A DNA stretch of 64,000 nt from Choricystis sp. odSpoLacu1 (Eukaryota; Chlorophyta; Trebouxiophyceae). Position 1 is the first letter of the stretch. Each line of letters opens with the position of its first letter. The notes beneath the pieces are model-generated. The model had not been told where the DNA came from. It made no database searches and saw only the letters and a program-made list of their open reading frames with translations. The position numbers and the translations under genes were made by a program. Positions 10,214 to 20,666 of this stretch are shown here, one piece after another. The stretch lies in contig OY253657.1 in NCBI GenBank assembly GCA_958009055.1, positions 62,001 through 126,000 on the forward strand, read 5' to 3'.

Positions 10214-11620
10214 TCACCCTCCCTCCTCCTTCTCCTCCCCTCCTCGCGCCGGCGCCAGAGGCGGAGTCGGAGTTTTTACCACTGTCACCGTCCCCTTGGC
10301 TTCATCCAGCTCGACTCGCAGTCCCGCTGCCGCCAGCTCTGGCGTGTCGACCCCGCGCACCGGGGTGAGTGCGGCCAGCGCGGCCCGCACACCATCCGAC
10401 ACCGCCGTCGCGTTGCGGATGGCGTACAGTCCCCACTCCCGCACAAAGGAGGATCCAGGGTCGGCCACGCACTGGGCGAGCAGGAGGGCGGGGCCGTGTG
10501 GGTAGGCGAGCAGAGCGGCTGCCGCTGCGGGGCGGGACGCCAAAAGCGCGGCCAGTGCGGCGACCGCGTCTGCGCGCTCGGCTGGGTAGAGAGGGAAGCG
10601 ATGTGTGGAGGAGGAGGTGTTGTCGTCACCACCACCATCCCTTGCTCCTCCACCGCCGCGCAGCGGGGGCAGCGAGTCGAGGCGAGACAGCAGCGCGCCT
10701 ACGGCTCCACTGACAACCAGGGCATCCCCCACCCCCCTCCCCACATCATCGCGGGCGGCCAGTTCGCGGGCCAGGTGGAGGGAGGCTTCCAGCAGGCCGG
10801 CATCGTGTTGGGGGGGGGCGATCAGAGGCGTGACAGCGGCAGCTAGATCAGAGAAGTGGGCGGCCGCGCCCTCACTCAGCGCGACGCCGTCCGCCACCCA
10901 GTGGCCTAGCAGCCGCACAGCGTGCTCTGCAGAGCGTCCGTTGTCGTTCAAACAGCGTACCACGTCCGCTAGGCGGCCGCGCTCCAGGCACGCCCAGCCC
11001 AACAGCGCCGCCGCGTCGGCGGCAGCGGTCGCTGCGCCATCGTCTTCGTGCGCGCCCACCGCGTCCAGGGCCAGGCCGTGCAGAATGGCAGGTATAAGAC
11101 CCGTTGTCAACAGCGTGTCCGTGGAAGCAGCGGGCGTGGCAAGCGCTGCCGCGCGCGCCGCGCGCGCTGCCGCGCCCGCGCCGCGCGGAGGGCGCACGGC
11201 TGCCGCCCGCGTCAGCGCTCCTGTGACAACCGCGTCCATCCACACAGCTGTTGCGCCAGCGTCGCACGCCAGCGCCAGGTTGGCCAGCAGCTGGGCGGCC
11301 GCCAGTGGGGACGCGGCATCGGCGTTGTCGGCTTGCAGCACGCCAGCCGCCGCCTTGGCAGCTCCAGCGCCCGCCAACGCGGCCGCCACCGCTTCATCCC
11401 CACACGCACACGCGTTGCGCAGCGTGCGCAGGGCGGTGGTGGTGGTGGTGGAGGGGTCAGACACGCACGCCACCAGGGCCGTCACGGCGCCTTGGTCCAC
11501 CAAAGCGGTGGCTACATCAACACCAGTGGCTGCCGCCACCAGGGCGGCTGGGTCGGCGGGATAGGTGGAGGAGGAGGAGGCTACCGCATTCGCGGCTACG
11601 ACCGCCGCGTCCGGCGTCAT
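10214..11620 (-). CDS. Ataxin-10-like armadillo-fold protein
   Basis: This is a single-exon gene of 468 residues starting MTPDAAVVAANAVASS. The body is a series of short hydrophobic helices of armadillo type, for example TALRTLRNACACGDEAVAAAL and AAQLLANLALACDAGA. The C-terminal signature CVADPGSSFVREWGLYAIRN matches the ataxin-10 domain, where the core is F(I/V)REWA(I)FAIRN. Family members are cytosolic solenoids; the biochemical role in algae is unknown. An upstream in-frame start at 11743 would add a Pro-rich stretch encoded by a 20-G tract (11630-11649), so I prefer the ATG at 11620. Confidence 0.8.
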   Translation of the reverse strand: MTPDAAVVAANAVASSSSTYPADPAALVAAATGVDVATALVDQGAVTALVACVSDPSTTTTTALRTLRNACACGDEAVAAALAGAGAAKAAAGVLQADNADAASPLAAAQLLANLALACDAGATAVWMDAVVTGALTRAAAVRPPRGAGAAARAARAAALATPAASTDTLLTTGLIPAILHGLALDAVGAHEDDGAATAAADAAALLGWACLERGRLADVVRCLNDNGRSAEHAVRLLGHWVADGVALSEGAAAHFSDLAAAVTPLIAPPQHDAGLLEASLHLARELAARDDVGRGVGDALVVSGAVGALLSRLDSLPPLRGGGGARDGGGDDNTSSSTHRFPLYPAERADAVAALAALLASRPAAAAALLAYPHGPALLLAQCVADPGSSFVREWGLYAIRNATAVSDGVRAALAALTPVRGVDTPELAAAGLRVELDEAKGTVTVVKTPTPPLAPARGGEEKEEGG

Positions 11621-11802
11621 TGAGGGGGAGGGGGGGGGGGGGGGGGGGGCGGCCAGGCCGACGTGTGCGTGTGTTTGAGTCACAGCATGCGACAGGGGGA
11701 GAGACTGGAGAGGGACAAGGCCAGAAACGCCTCGAATGCGCAAAAAAAAGTGTTTTTAAGCTAGACCGTTTTTTCGGTTTTTAACACGTTCTCGCTCGCT
11801 CT

Positions 11803-14180
11803 CTACACCCCGCCCCCACTCCCGCCCCCACCCCCGTTGTGCAGCAGGGGCGCCATCTCCGTCTCCCCTCCCCTCGCAGGCGACGGCCTCGCCCCCGTCC
11901 TCCGCCGCGCGTCCCCGCCAAACGCGCTGGTCGCGTCGGCGGCGGCGCGCGGCGACCCGCCGTCAACACCACCCCCTGCATCCACCAACCCTGCACTCAC
12001 CCCTCCCGCCCCCACGGTCGGGTCGTAGGGCGCGTACGGAATGAAGGGCAGCCCCGGCCGCGTCAACCTCTCGGAGGCGGTGGCCAGCCCCGCGTTGGCT
12101 TTGCGGCCGAGGGCCAAACGCGCGTTTGCTTCGCAAATGTCTTTGCGCGTGATCAGGCCCACCGCGGCGGGACACGCGGGCGCCACCAGCAGGTGCCTCA
12201 GCCCCAGCGTGCGGAACAGGCGGTAGGCGCGGGACAGGGAGGCGTCGGCGGGGACGACGAAGGGGTGGCGCTGCATGTAGCCGCGCAGGTCGATCGCGTC
12301 GGGGCAGTCAGCGAGGGAGCGGGTGGCGGCCGCGAGCGCGGCGTCGCGCCGATTCTTCACCGGCCGCTGCGCCAGCGTGGCCAGCAACGCTTCCCGCCCC
12401 GCCTGGTTGGTGGGCAGGGCGGGCGTGGGGGGGGGGGGGCGTCCCCGCCGCCACCCAGCCCAGGCGGTGGGTGAGCATGGTCAGGAGGACGTCGCGCCGA
12501 ATCACGCCGTGCGCGGCAAAACGGGCGACCGCGCCCGGGGTGACTCCAGCCAGCTCCCCTCCATCCCCACCATCCGCGTCTGGCGTCACCACAAAGGCGG
12601 AGTGGGTGCAGGAGGCCAGGATGGCCAGGACACGCGCAACAGGGGCGATGGGTGGGAGCGCAACAACCGGCGACGCGGCCAGCTCGCCGACTGTCAGTTT
12701 GTCGGCCACCATCTTTTGGCGCGCCGTCAACCCCGGCTCATCCAGCACGGGCGCCCCCCGCAGCTTCAAGTGAGTGTCGTCCACGCCGTCGCCCAGGGCG
12801 TCGCCCGCCACCTTGGCGCAGAAGACGGCGGCGATCAGGGGGACGATGAGTTGCAGCGCGCCCGTGGTCTCCATGACCATGACGGTCGTGGTGAGCGTCA
12901 AGCGTGTCGCGCCCGCCATGAAGGAGGCAGCGCCGACGACCGCGTACGCAGCCACAGACACGGGCAGGCCGACCCCGATGCGCCTCAAAAAGGAGCGCAG
13001 CAGTTGGCCCACCAGGCGGCCGCCCGCCGCGCCGACCGCGAGCGACGGCACAAACATGCCTGTGGAGGCGCCGACGCCGTTGGTCACACACATGAGCGCA
13101 AAGCACCCCCCCCCAAACAGGGCCAGGGAGCCGGCGTGCAGAGCGAACGAGTCTTGGCGTGCTTCGGGCAAGGGTTCGCCTAAATGAATCACCAGGCGCA
13201 GCGCTTGGGACAGCGGCGTGAAGAAGAGTTGGCCGTGCGTCGAGTAGTGGCCGGGCGGGCACCACAGCCTCGGAAAGTGGGCGGCGCCCGGGCCCGCCTG
13301 CCCGCCGCCCGCGTAGAACGCGTCGTCCGCGTCTTCGGATGCTTCCAGAAAGCGCAGGTCGTCGGGTGGGGGGAGGGGGGCGCATGGGGAGGCGTAGGCG
13401 GCGGTGTAGAAGAGGGCCGCGGTTAAAGCCGCCAACAGCACGACCTCTGCCAACCGCTTCCAGCGGGCGGCGGGGGGGACGCGCGCCGCGCGCCAAGCGG
13501 TGACGCGCACGTTGGCGGCCACGAACGCAGCGCCGAGCGCCCCCCCGGCCGCCCCCATGGCGCAGAAGAGGGGCACGTCCCACGCGTAGTAAAACAGGCG
13601 CGACCCGTAAAACGCGAGCGAATCCGCATACAGCCCAAAATCGCGGAACCGCCCAAAGTGGGCGGACGCTAGGGCGCCCGGGTGGGCGGCAGCGGCGACG
13701 GCCAGGTGGAGGGTGAGGACGCCGGCGCCGGTGGCCAGGAAGCCGCGCCAAAAGATGGAGGTGGAGTAGAACGAGGCGCCCTCCTCGACTGTGAAGAGCA
13801 GCCCCCCGATCGGGGCGGCAAACGCGGTGGCCACGCCCGCCGCCGTGCCCACCGCCGTAAAGTCGCGGTGGTCTGCGTCCGACCGGAAGTAGCCGCCCGC
13901 CCAGCGTGGAGCCGCGACACGGCGGCCCAGGAGGCGGGAGAGGGTGGCGGAGCCCATGGCTCCCACCCCGCCGCCCACGATGCCGCCGCCGTGGACGAAG
14001 GGGCCCTCCTTGCCGGCGATGAGGCCGCCCCCGATGGCGAAGACGACGCCCGCCAGTTTGGCGACGAGGGTGCGGATCTGTGGATGGGGGTGGGGTGGGT
14101 GGGTTGGTGTGTCTTGCTCTCTGCCTTGCCAACACCAAAACACACACACACACTTATCTCTCTCTCTCCCTCTCTCTCTC

Positions 14181-14232
<52 letters not shown>

Positions 14233-15207
14233 GTCTTCTCTCACCGTCAACAGCCCCCGAATGTGGATGCCGTTCAAGTAGGTCTTGATCTCGGCCACGC
14301 CCGACCCCGCGGCCAGGGGTTCGACGAACGACACCAGTGCGCCCGCCACCCCCGCAAATGCAGCAGACACGCCCACAAACCGCAGGAAGGGCCCCCAAAA
14401 CCCGGCGCCACCATTGATGGAGGCCAGGACGGGCAGGTAGCGGGCGTCGTTGAGCTTGTCGATGCCCCAGTCCACTGCAAAGGCGGCGGCCCCCATCGCG
14501 ACGCCGATCAAAAAAGCCAGGGCCCACCCCGCGGTGGCTTCAGCGCCGTAGTCGGCTTCAGTGCGGTGGGCTCTCCACTCGCGCTCGAGATCGTTTTCCT
14601 GTGAGTGGGTGCGTGTATTTGGGGAGGGAGGAGGGGTGTGTGAGAGTGGTGTGTGCTTTCACTTGTGTTTTCCCTCACACACCACCACCAGCCCCCACTC
14701 ACAATGGGGTCAAAGTCTTGGGCTTCAAAGCCAGCCATGCGCTTGAGCCGGGCCAGCGTGTCGCGCGACTCCTGTGGGGACAAGAGGTTGTGTGGGGTGT
14801 GAGAGGTCGTGTGTCTCCCCCCTGTGGGCAGCCTCCCACTGCCTGCCGGGACACTGCCACGACCCAATAAGCACACACACAACCCACACTCACCTGTGCC
14901 GACGCTGGCGCGCCCGCCGCCGTGGACGGCGCCGCGCGCAGGGGCGCGGTGAACGCGCGGCCCGCATCAGCGTCGTCGGCGGCGTCGAGGTGCTCTCTGT
15001 GTAGAGGGGAAAGGTGAGGGGCGTTGAGATGGGTGCACTGGTGAGCCCCCGCGTGCGCGATGCGTGGCGCGGGCGGCGGGGCGGGGCAGGCGCCGCGGCA
15101 CACACGCAATGGGTGAACGCGCACCCAATCCGCGCACCCCCAAGTCCACACCTCAGCGCGCCGGTGGACACCGCCTTGAATGGTGACGGAGCAACCCCGT
15201 TGGCCAT
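11803..15207 (-). CDS. CLC-family chloride/proton exchanger with paired CBS domains
   Basis: Six exons (15207-15152, 14996-14894, 14771-14703, 14598-14245, 14077-12455, 12402-11803) give 934 residues. CLC motifs are intact: GSGVAE near 174 (Ser at the anion site, so chloride-type and not the nitrate-type Pro), GKEGP at 216-220 with the gating Glu, and STGMFVPSLAVG. VEEGASFYSTSIFWRGF carries the second Glu that marks coupled Cl-/H+ exchangers. A CBS pair follows: VGELAASPVVALPPIAPVARVL with HSAFVVTPD, then GYMQRHPFVVPADASLSRAYRLFR with LGLRHLLVAP. Exons 5 and 6 are in different frames. They are joined either by a 52-nt GTGGCG...CCAG intron (12403-12454) or by loss of one base in the 13-G run at 12427-12439. 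An endomembrane or plastid location is likely but not shown. Confidence 0.88.
14158..14232. repeat. (TC)n microsatellite in CLC intron
   Basis: An almost pure TC repeat of about 75 nt, with a few C or T interruptions, fills most of the intron between CLC exons 4 and 5. On the coding (minus) strand it reads as GA repeats immediately downstream of the donor. Confidence 0.9.
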
Positions 15208-15442
15208 GGCCACAGGCGGAGGCGCCGCGCCGCGAGGGGGAGAAGGGGAGAAGTGCGAAAACGAAGAAAAACTGTGTGTGTGGTCGTGCAACTCCTCCGG
15301 CCAACCCCTTTCTCTCTCCCTGTGGCCAGCGTCGGCGCTGTTTGCCCTGTTGTGGTGCGGCGGTGTGTGATAGATACGTTTAATATCAGACAGAAACAAG
15401 GGGAAAAAAAAACTAGGCCTCTCTCGCCCACAAACATCATTT

Positions 15443-16656
15443 TCACTCCGCCCCCGCCGCCACAACAGCCGGCACCCCGGCCGGCGGGTACAGCGCGTCG
15501 TCCGCGCCAAACACGCGCCCATTGACGGTGGCGATCCAGGCGGTGAGGCCGGCGCCGGTGACGGAGAGGGGGGTGCCGGCCGGCAGGAAAATGACATCAC
15601 CCCGGGAAACAGACAGAGCGCTCTCCAGCCCCTCCACCCCGGCCAACGGGGTGGCGGTCGCGGTCAGCGTGCCTGCCCCCCCCGTCACCAGCAGGATGGA
15701 GGGGCCGGGGAACGGGGGCAGCAGGGTGGATGGGGGGGCAGCAGCGGAAGAGGGGAGGGCCAGGTGCTGCACCTCAAACTCGTCGAAGGGGGGCGCGTAC
15801 CGCGTCACATACTCTTGGACAGGCACACCGGGAGTCAGCACGGGCACGCCCGACCCGTAGATGAGGGAGGCACACAGGGCGTCGGTGTCGCGAGGCTTGG
15901 GGGTGAGCCCCGCCCGAATCACGTTGTCGCTCGCTGCCATGCACTCCACCAGCGTCCCCGACACGTACGCGTGCGGCTCGTTGGCGGCCAGGGCCAGGGC
16001 TTGGCCGTCGGCGAGGCGCACGTAGTTGAGGAAGTAGGAGGCGAGGACGCCGACGTCGCGCGGGTATTGGGAGGCGAGGGTGAGGGCGAGGGCGTCGTGG
16101 TCGCTCAAGTTGTTTCCCTCCTCTTTCGCCTGCGTCAGCCTCGCCACCAGGTCATCCACCGCAGCACCGTACGCGCTCTCCTCAGCCGTCATCAACGCGG
16201 TGAAGGCGGCGCGCAGGGCGGGCTTGGCGGCGTCGGCATCTTTTTTCACAGCGGCGGCAGAAAGATGAGCGACAGGCCCCTCACCCACAACGCGCGCCAG
16301 CTCGGGCGTCGACTCCAGCACAGCCACGATATCCCCCACTGGCGCAAACCCGCACAACGCGGTGAAGTCGTGGCCGACAGCGATCGCCATTTCAGGCTTG
16401 TGGTTGGCGTCCGGGTAGAGCTCAGGCTTGGCCTCCCTCAATTTCCCCGCCAGCGCCTTGTCCGGGTGGGACTGAATGGACAGCGCAGTGCGCACGGCCA
16501 GCACTTTGAACAGGAAGGGCAGCCGGTCGGCCGCGCCATCAAAGTGGGTGGCTGTCGCGGTGCCGACCGCAGTCGGGTGGGAGGCGAGCCAGGCGGCGAG
16601 CGGGGTGGACGGGTCGGCCGCCAGGACGGAGGGGGCGGACGGGTGGGTGCCCATCC

Positions 16657-16687
<31 letters not shown>

Positions 16688-17201
16688 GAAGGGAGGGGTG
16701 TGGGTGCTGAGACGTGTGCTGGAAGGGCGGCAGCGCCGGCGCGCGCAGAGACAAGACGAGAGGCATCGCAGAAAAGTGGGCGGGCGGGATTTCCCTCACC
16801 CCCTTCTCTCACACAACACTCTCTCTCTCCACACACACTCACCACAGCTCGGCGTACGGTTTGGACTGGTCCACCTGGGTGCCGCCCGCCGCGGCGAGGG
16901 CGGCGACCTGGGAAGAGGGGAGGGAGGGAAAAGAAGCGAGCGTGAGGGAACCAGAAAAGAGACAGCGCCGCGTGTATTCGACGTCGCTTCTCACTGCTCC
17001 CGCCTCCTGCATTGCGTTGCCTGCAGTGTGCTGACATTGCAGCGGCGGCCCCAGGAGGCGAGTCGGCGTCAACCGCCACCCAAACAAGCCCGTGTGAGCA
17101 GCGCGCGTGTCATTCCACACACAAAACCTCTCTCTCACCTCGCTCTCGGGCGCGGGCCGGCCCCACGCGTACGTCTGGGCTTCGCACTGGAGCTTGAGCA
17201 T
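15443..17201 (-). CDS. PMI: Mannose-6-phosphate isomerase, type I
   Basis: Three exons (17201-17139, 16907-16843, 16655-15443) give 446 residues. The protein begins MLKLQCEAQTYAWGR. Exon 2 to 3 recreates the diagnostic PYAELWMGTHPSAPS across the splice. Further family marks are ALSIQSHPDKALA (zinc-ligand region), YPDANHKPEMAIA with the Glu ligand, and EPHAYVSGTLVECMAASDNVIRAGLTPK. The enzyme interconverts fructose-6-phosphate and mannose-6-phosphate, feeding GDP-mannose for glycans and ascorbate. No targeting sequence is visible, so it is probably cytosolic. The intron before exon 3 ends in an AC repeat. The ENGase gene ends only 65 nt upstream on the same strand, linking two mannose/N-glycan genes. 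Confidence 0.95.
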
Positions 17202-17266
17202 TGGGACGGGAGGTGGAGACGGTGTTTTCTGTTTCGAAAACGAACAAATTTGTGTCTGCAAAAAAA

Positions 17267-19226
17267 CTACACGACCGACCGTGCCGCCTCTGCCTCGCCC
17301 TCGACCGACCCGTCCCGAAACTGGGCCTGGACGACGACCGTGTCGCCAGGCTGCACGTTCGCCACATGAGTGTGCGACGCCACCGCGTCCGCCACCCAGC
17401 GGGGTGGGTCGCCGACACACACAGACCACCGCGCAACGGCGCCCCCCCGCGCGCCCCTCCCACTCGACGCGCGCACACCCGCCGCCCTCAGCCGTCGCCG
17501 TCACGGCACAAGCCACGCGGGACGGCAGGCCGTGCGTCCAGTCGGTTGGCGCCACCGCCACCTCTCCCACGACGGCGGCAAAGGGGCCGCGCGCGCGCGC
17601 GGCCAGCGCAGGGCGAGCGTGTGGTCGCCGCCGCTCGTCAGTGCCGTCGCCTGCAGCACCGTCCAGCCGGCGGCATCCACGTGGCACTGTGTCAGCTCAG
17701 TGGTGGTGGTGCCATTGCCATCGCTAACCAGGGCGAGTGTGATTTCGCCCCGCACCGCGGCGCGCGCGGTCAGCGGCGTCGCTGCCGCCGCCACCCGAAA
17801 CAGGGGCGTGTCAGGCAGCGGGGCCGCGCCGTGCACGCTGCCCCGCACCGCCAGAGAAGCCCCGCCTCGACGCGGAGTGATGGGCGGCCAGACTGCGCCG
17901 GTGGCGGTGGCGCCGTGCGGGCCGGACGCGACGACAGCGGCTTCACACACAGAGAGAGCGACGCGGACGCGGGTGCCTGCCTCCGCGCCACTCACCACCA
18001 GGGCCACAGACACTGACGCATGCGTCTGAAACAGGGGGGCCGCGTGCGCGGCGCCGACGTGCAGCCAAGGGGTGGCCGCGCGCGTCACGCGCCCCGCACA
18101 CCACGCGCCGCCACACACGCCCCCAAAGAAGGCGGAGTGGAAGGGGGGGCGGTGAGCGCGTGGACGCCGCGTGGTTTCCGCGTACGCGGCTGCCACACCG
18201 CCCCACAGCGCGTCTGCGCGGGCAGCTGCGCCGGCGGCGCCGGCGGCTTCCCACGCCCAGCCGGGCGCAAACACGCCGAGTGAGGCGCCGACAGCGGCAG
18301 CTGCGGCCGCCGCGACGGCCGCACCCGCCACGCCGCCGCCGCCATACGTGCCCCGCCCCCACGCATCCCAGCCAGCGATGACGGCGGGCGCGGGGTGGCC
18401 GGCCGCGCGCGCGGCTGAGACAGAGGCCGCCAACGTGTGAGGTCTCCACCCATAATTGATCCACAGAGCATCCGCCGCGACCGCGTACGCCTCATTGGCC
18501 TGCGTCCACGCGTTCTGCCAGGTCCGGCGGCCGGCCGTCGTAACGGCGTCGTACCACACGACTTCGCCCCTCGCGCCCGGCACCGCGCGCGCGATCGCGG
18601 CCCGCGTCGCGGCCACCAGGCGCACCAGATTCTCCACGTGCGCCACCGGCACCTCCACCTCCACATTGAGCAGCCAACCGTCAAAGCCGTAGTAGGAGGC
18701 GGCGCGCGCGAGGGCGGCTGAGACAGCATCGGCAGCGGCAGGGGTTGACGTCGCGGCCGCAACCGCGGCTGCTCCGTCTTCGTGCTCGAAAATCAACGTC
18801 CCCAGGCACGCCACTCCAGCCGCGTGGGCGGCGTCAATCCATCCCGGGGGCGGCAGGGCGACGGGCGCGTGGGAGAAGTAGATGAAGGTGTCGATTGAGT
18901 GCCAGTGGTGGAACAGAAAGGGGGATGGATCGCGGGGCGCACAGCCACATGCAGCCGCGTCGTCCGAGTAACCGCCCGCCAGGTCGTGGCACACATAGAC
19001 GCGGGGCGTGGTGGCGGGTGGAGGCTGGGGGTTGGAAGGGGCAGGGGTGAGGGAGGGTCGTGCCGCCGACTGGCCACCCACCCGCCACGCCCTGCACACC
19101 TCCCCCCCTCACCGGCCCCTCCAGCCGCAGCGTGCCGCGGCAGGCGGCATCGTGGGGTCGCTCCCCTGGCGTCCACGCCAGCAGGGCGGCCAGCGAGGGG
19201 AAGGGCTCGGCGCGCGGCGGCGGCAT
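17267..19226 (-). CDS. ENGASE: Endo-beta-N-acetylglucosaminidase (ENGase, GH85), frame-disturbed near 3' end
   Basis: Exon 1 (19226-19113) and exon 2 (from 19024) join in phase 0. The GH85 catalytic region is clear: RVYVCHDLAGGY, WHSIDTFIYFSHAPV, and YYGFDGWLLNVEVEV with the Asn-x-Glu pair. Then come WYDAVTTAGRRTWQNAWTQ and GYDAW-like AGWDAWGRGTY. The family cleaves the chitobiose core of free N-glycans in the cytosol. Around 17500 the main frame hits a stop, but a neighbouring frame continues a C-terminal beta-sandwich (VVGEVAVAPTDW, CARVEWEG). A return to the first frame then gives RWSVCVGDPPRWVADA up to TAG at 17267. Removing one CG unit at 17588-17601 and one C at 17442-17448 restores a single 586-codon frame. 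Either both are sequence errors or the C-terminal domain is broken. Confidence 0.88.
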
Positions 19227-19341
19227 TGGGGGGGGGGGGGGGGGGGCGCCCGGGTCGGGCGACGCGGGGTGTGTGAGCAAGCGTGTCTTTTGCTTGTTGC
19301 TTTCGTCACACAACTCTCTCCACACTTCCCACACACCCACC

Positions 19342-20527
19342 ATGGACGCGGGCGGCCACCTGTTCCACGCGGCGTGGGCTGCCTACAACCTGCGCGACGG
19401 CGGAGGCACGGCGACCGTGGCGCCGGCGGGTGGCGCGGCGGCTGTCGCGGCGCCTGTGCCACCGCTGCCACCACCACCGGCACCCCCCCCGCCTCCCGCC
19501 ACGCCCCCCCCCGCCATCTCCTCCCTGTCCCTGGAAGCCTACCTTGACCTGGCGGACGCGCTCGCCTCCCCCACCTCCCGCCGCGCGCGTCGCGTGACCG
19601 GGCTGGCGCCCGCCATGTTTCAGGCCGCCTCCCTGCGAGCCGCGCTGGCGCTGCACGGGTGCGGGTCCGCCAAGGTGGGCAAACAGGTGGGATTTGGGGG
19701 GGGAAGGGTGGGAAATGAAGGGCAATGAGGCAGTCCGAGGGTGGAGGCGCGGCCTTGCCTCCGACCCCCCCACCCCCCCTTCCCCACCCAGGAACTGCTC
19801 GACCGCGTCGCCGGCATGCGCTTCATGTACCCCACTGTCCTGGCGGACGCGTCCCCACCCGACGTGGATGCTGCCGCGGCGGTGCAGGCGGCGTGTGGGG
19901 ATGGAGGGCTCGCCGTCACGGCAGCCGATTTGACCGCCCTCGGCTGGGCGGTGCCGGGAGGGGCGCCGGTCGCGGGGCTGGCCGACGCACTCGACCTCAG
20001 CATCAGCGTGGATGGCGACGACGGCGGCGGTGCCTGCGTGGCTGCGCCCACGCCGCCGCCGTCGTCCCCCGCCAAACGGGCCAAGGTGGAGACGCTGCCA
20101 CCGCCGCAGATGACGGTGACACAGCCGGCATCAGGCGACCTGGTGTGGGTGCCGCTGGGGGCGGCGTGGTGGCCGGCCGAGGTGGTGGGGGCGGGCGGCG
20201 GAAAAGGCGACGACACCGCGTCCACCCTCACCGTGACAATCTTGGCCCTCAACACGCCCCTCTCCGTGCTGGCGTCCGTTTTTAAAGGCATCGAGGATGC
20301 ATTCGAGAGTCGAGCCGCCCTGGCGGCAGGGACGGCGGCTGGGGCGCAGGTGAGGATAGTAGCGGGTGGATGTTTAAGGGGTGTGGAAAACAGCTGATTG
20401 AGAACAGCACCGTCAAACAGACCGCTCACCCCATTACCCTTCTCTCCCCCACACTCGCCCACAGGCCGTCGCCCTGGCCCGCGCACGCCTGGCAGAGACG
20501 GCGGCGTCGCTGGCTCACGAAGCGTGA
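19342..20527 (+). CDS. PWWP-domain protein
   Basis: Three exons (19342-19686, 19792-20349, 20465-20527) give 321 residues. After a Pro-rich stretch the N-terminal half has helices (LSLEAYLDLADALAS, MFQAASLRAALALHGC, ELLDRVAGMRFMYPTV). A short basic segment PAKRAKVE could be a nuclear signal. A PWWP-type module follows near residues 240-300: GDLVWVPLGAAWWPAEVV, then TVTILALNTPLSVL. The last exon is a helix, ARARLAETAASLAHEA. PWWP domains read methylated histones and DNA, so a chromatin role is likely; no partner domain identifies it further. The first donor could instead lie at 19674, which also keeps frame. Confidence 0.65.
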
Positions 20528-20666
20528 AGAGTGAGAGAAGAGGGGGGGCGCGGGTGGTGCACACACCGGCACTACACATGAAAACACCCACACGGGCGCG
20601 GGCCCCCAGCCCCCTTGCAAGCAAAAAAAAAACACAAGAAAAAACAAAACACCATTTCCACCTCTC

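Noticed and set aside
12308..12454. CLC truncated after the first CBS motif as a genuine pseudogene
   Set aside because: The second CBS motif and the rest of the C-terminus are intact in the next frame and can be joined by a short intron or a one-base correction.
12738..14153. Minus-strand ORF of 471 codons overlapping the CLC gene in another frame
   Set aside because: It is a shadow frame; the CLC motifs GSGVAE, GKEGP and FVPSLAVG all lie in the other frame.
14158..14232. TC, TG and CA repeats considered as CRISPR-like or satellite arrays
   Set aside because: They are simple microsatellites without unique spacers and lie in introns or UTRs; the host is a eukaryote.
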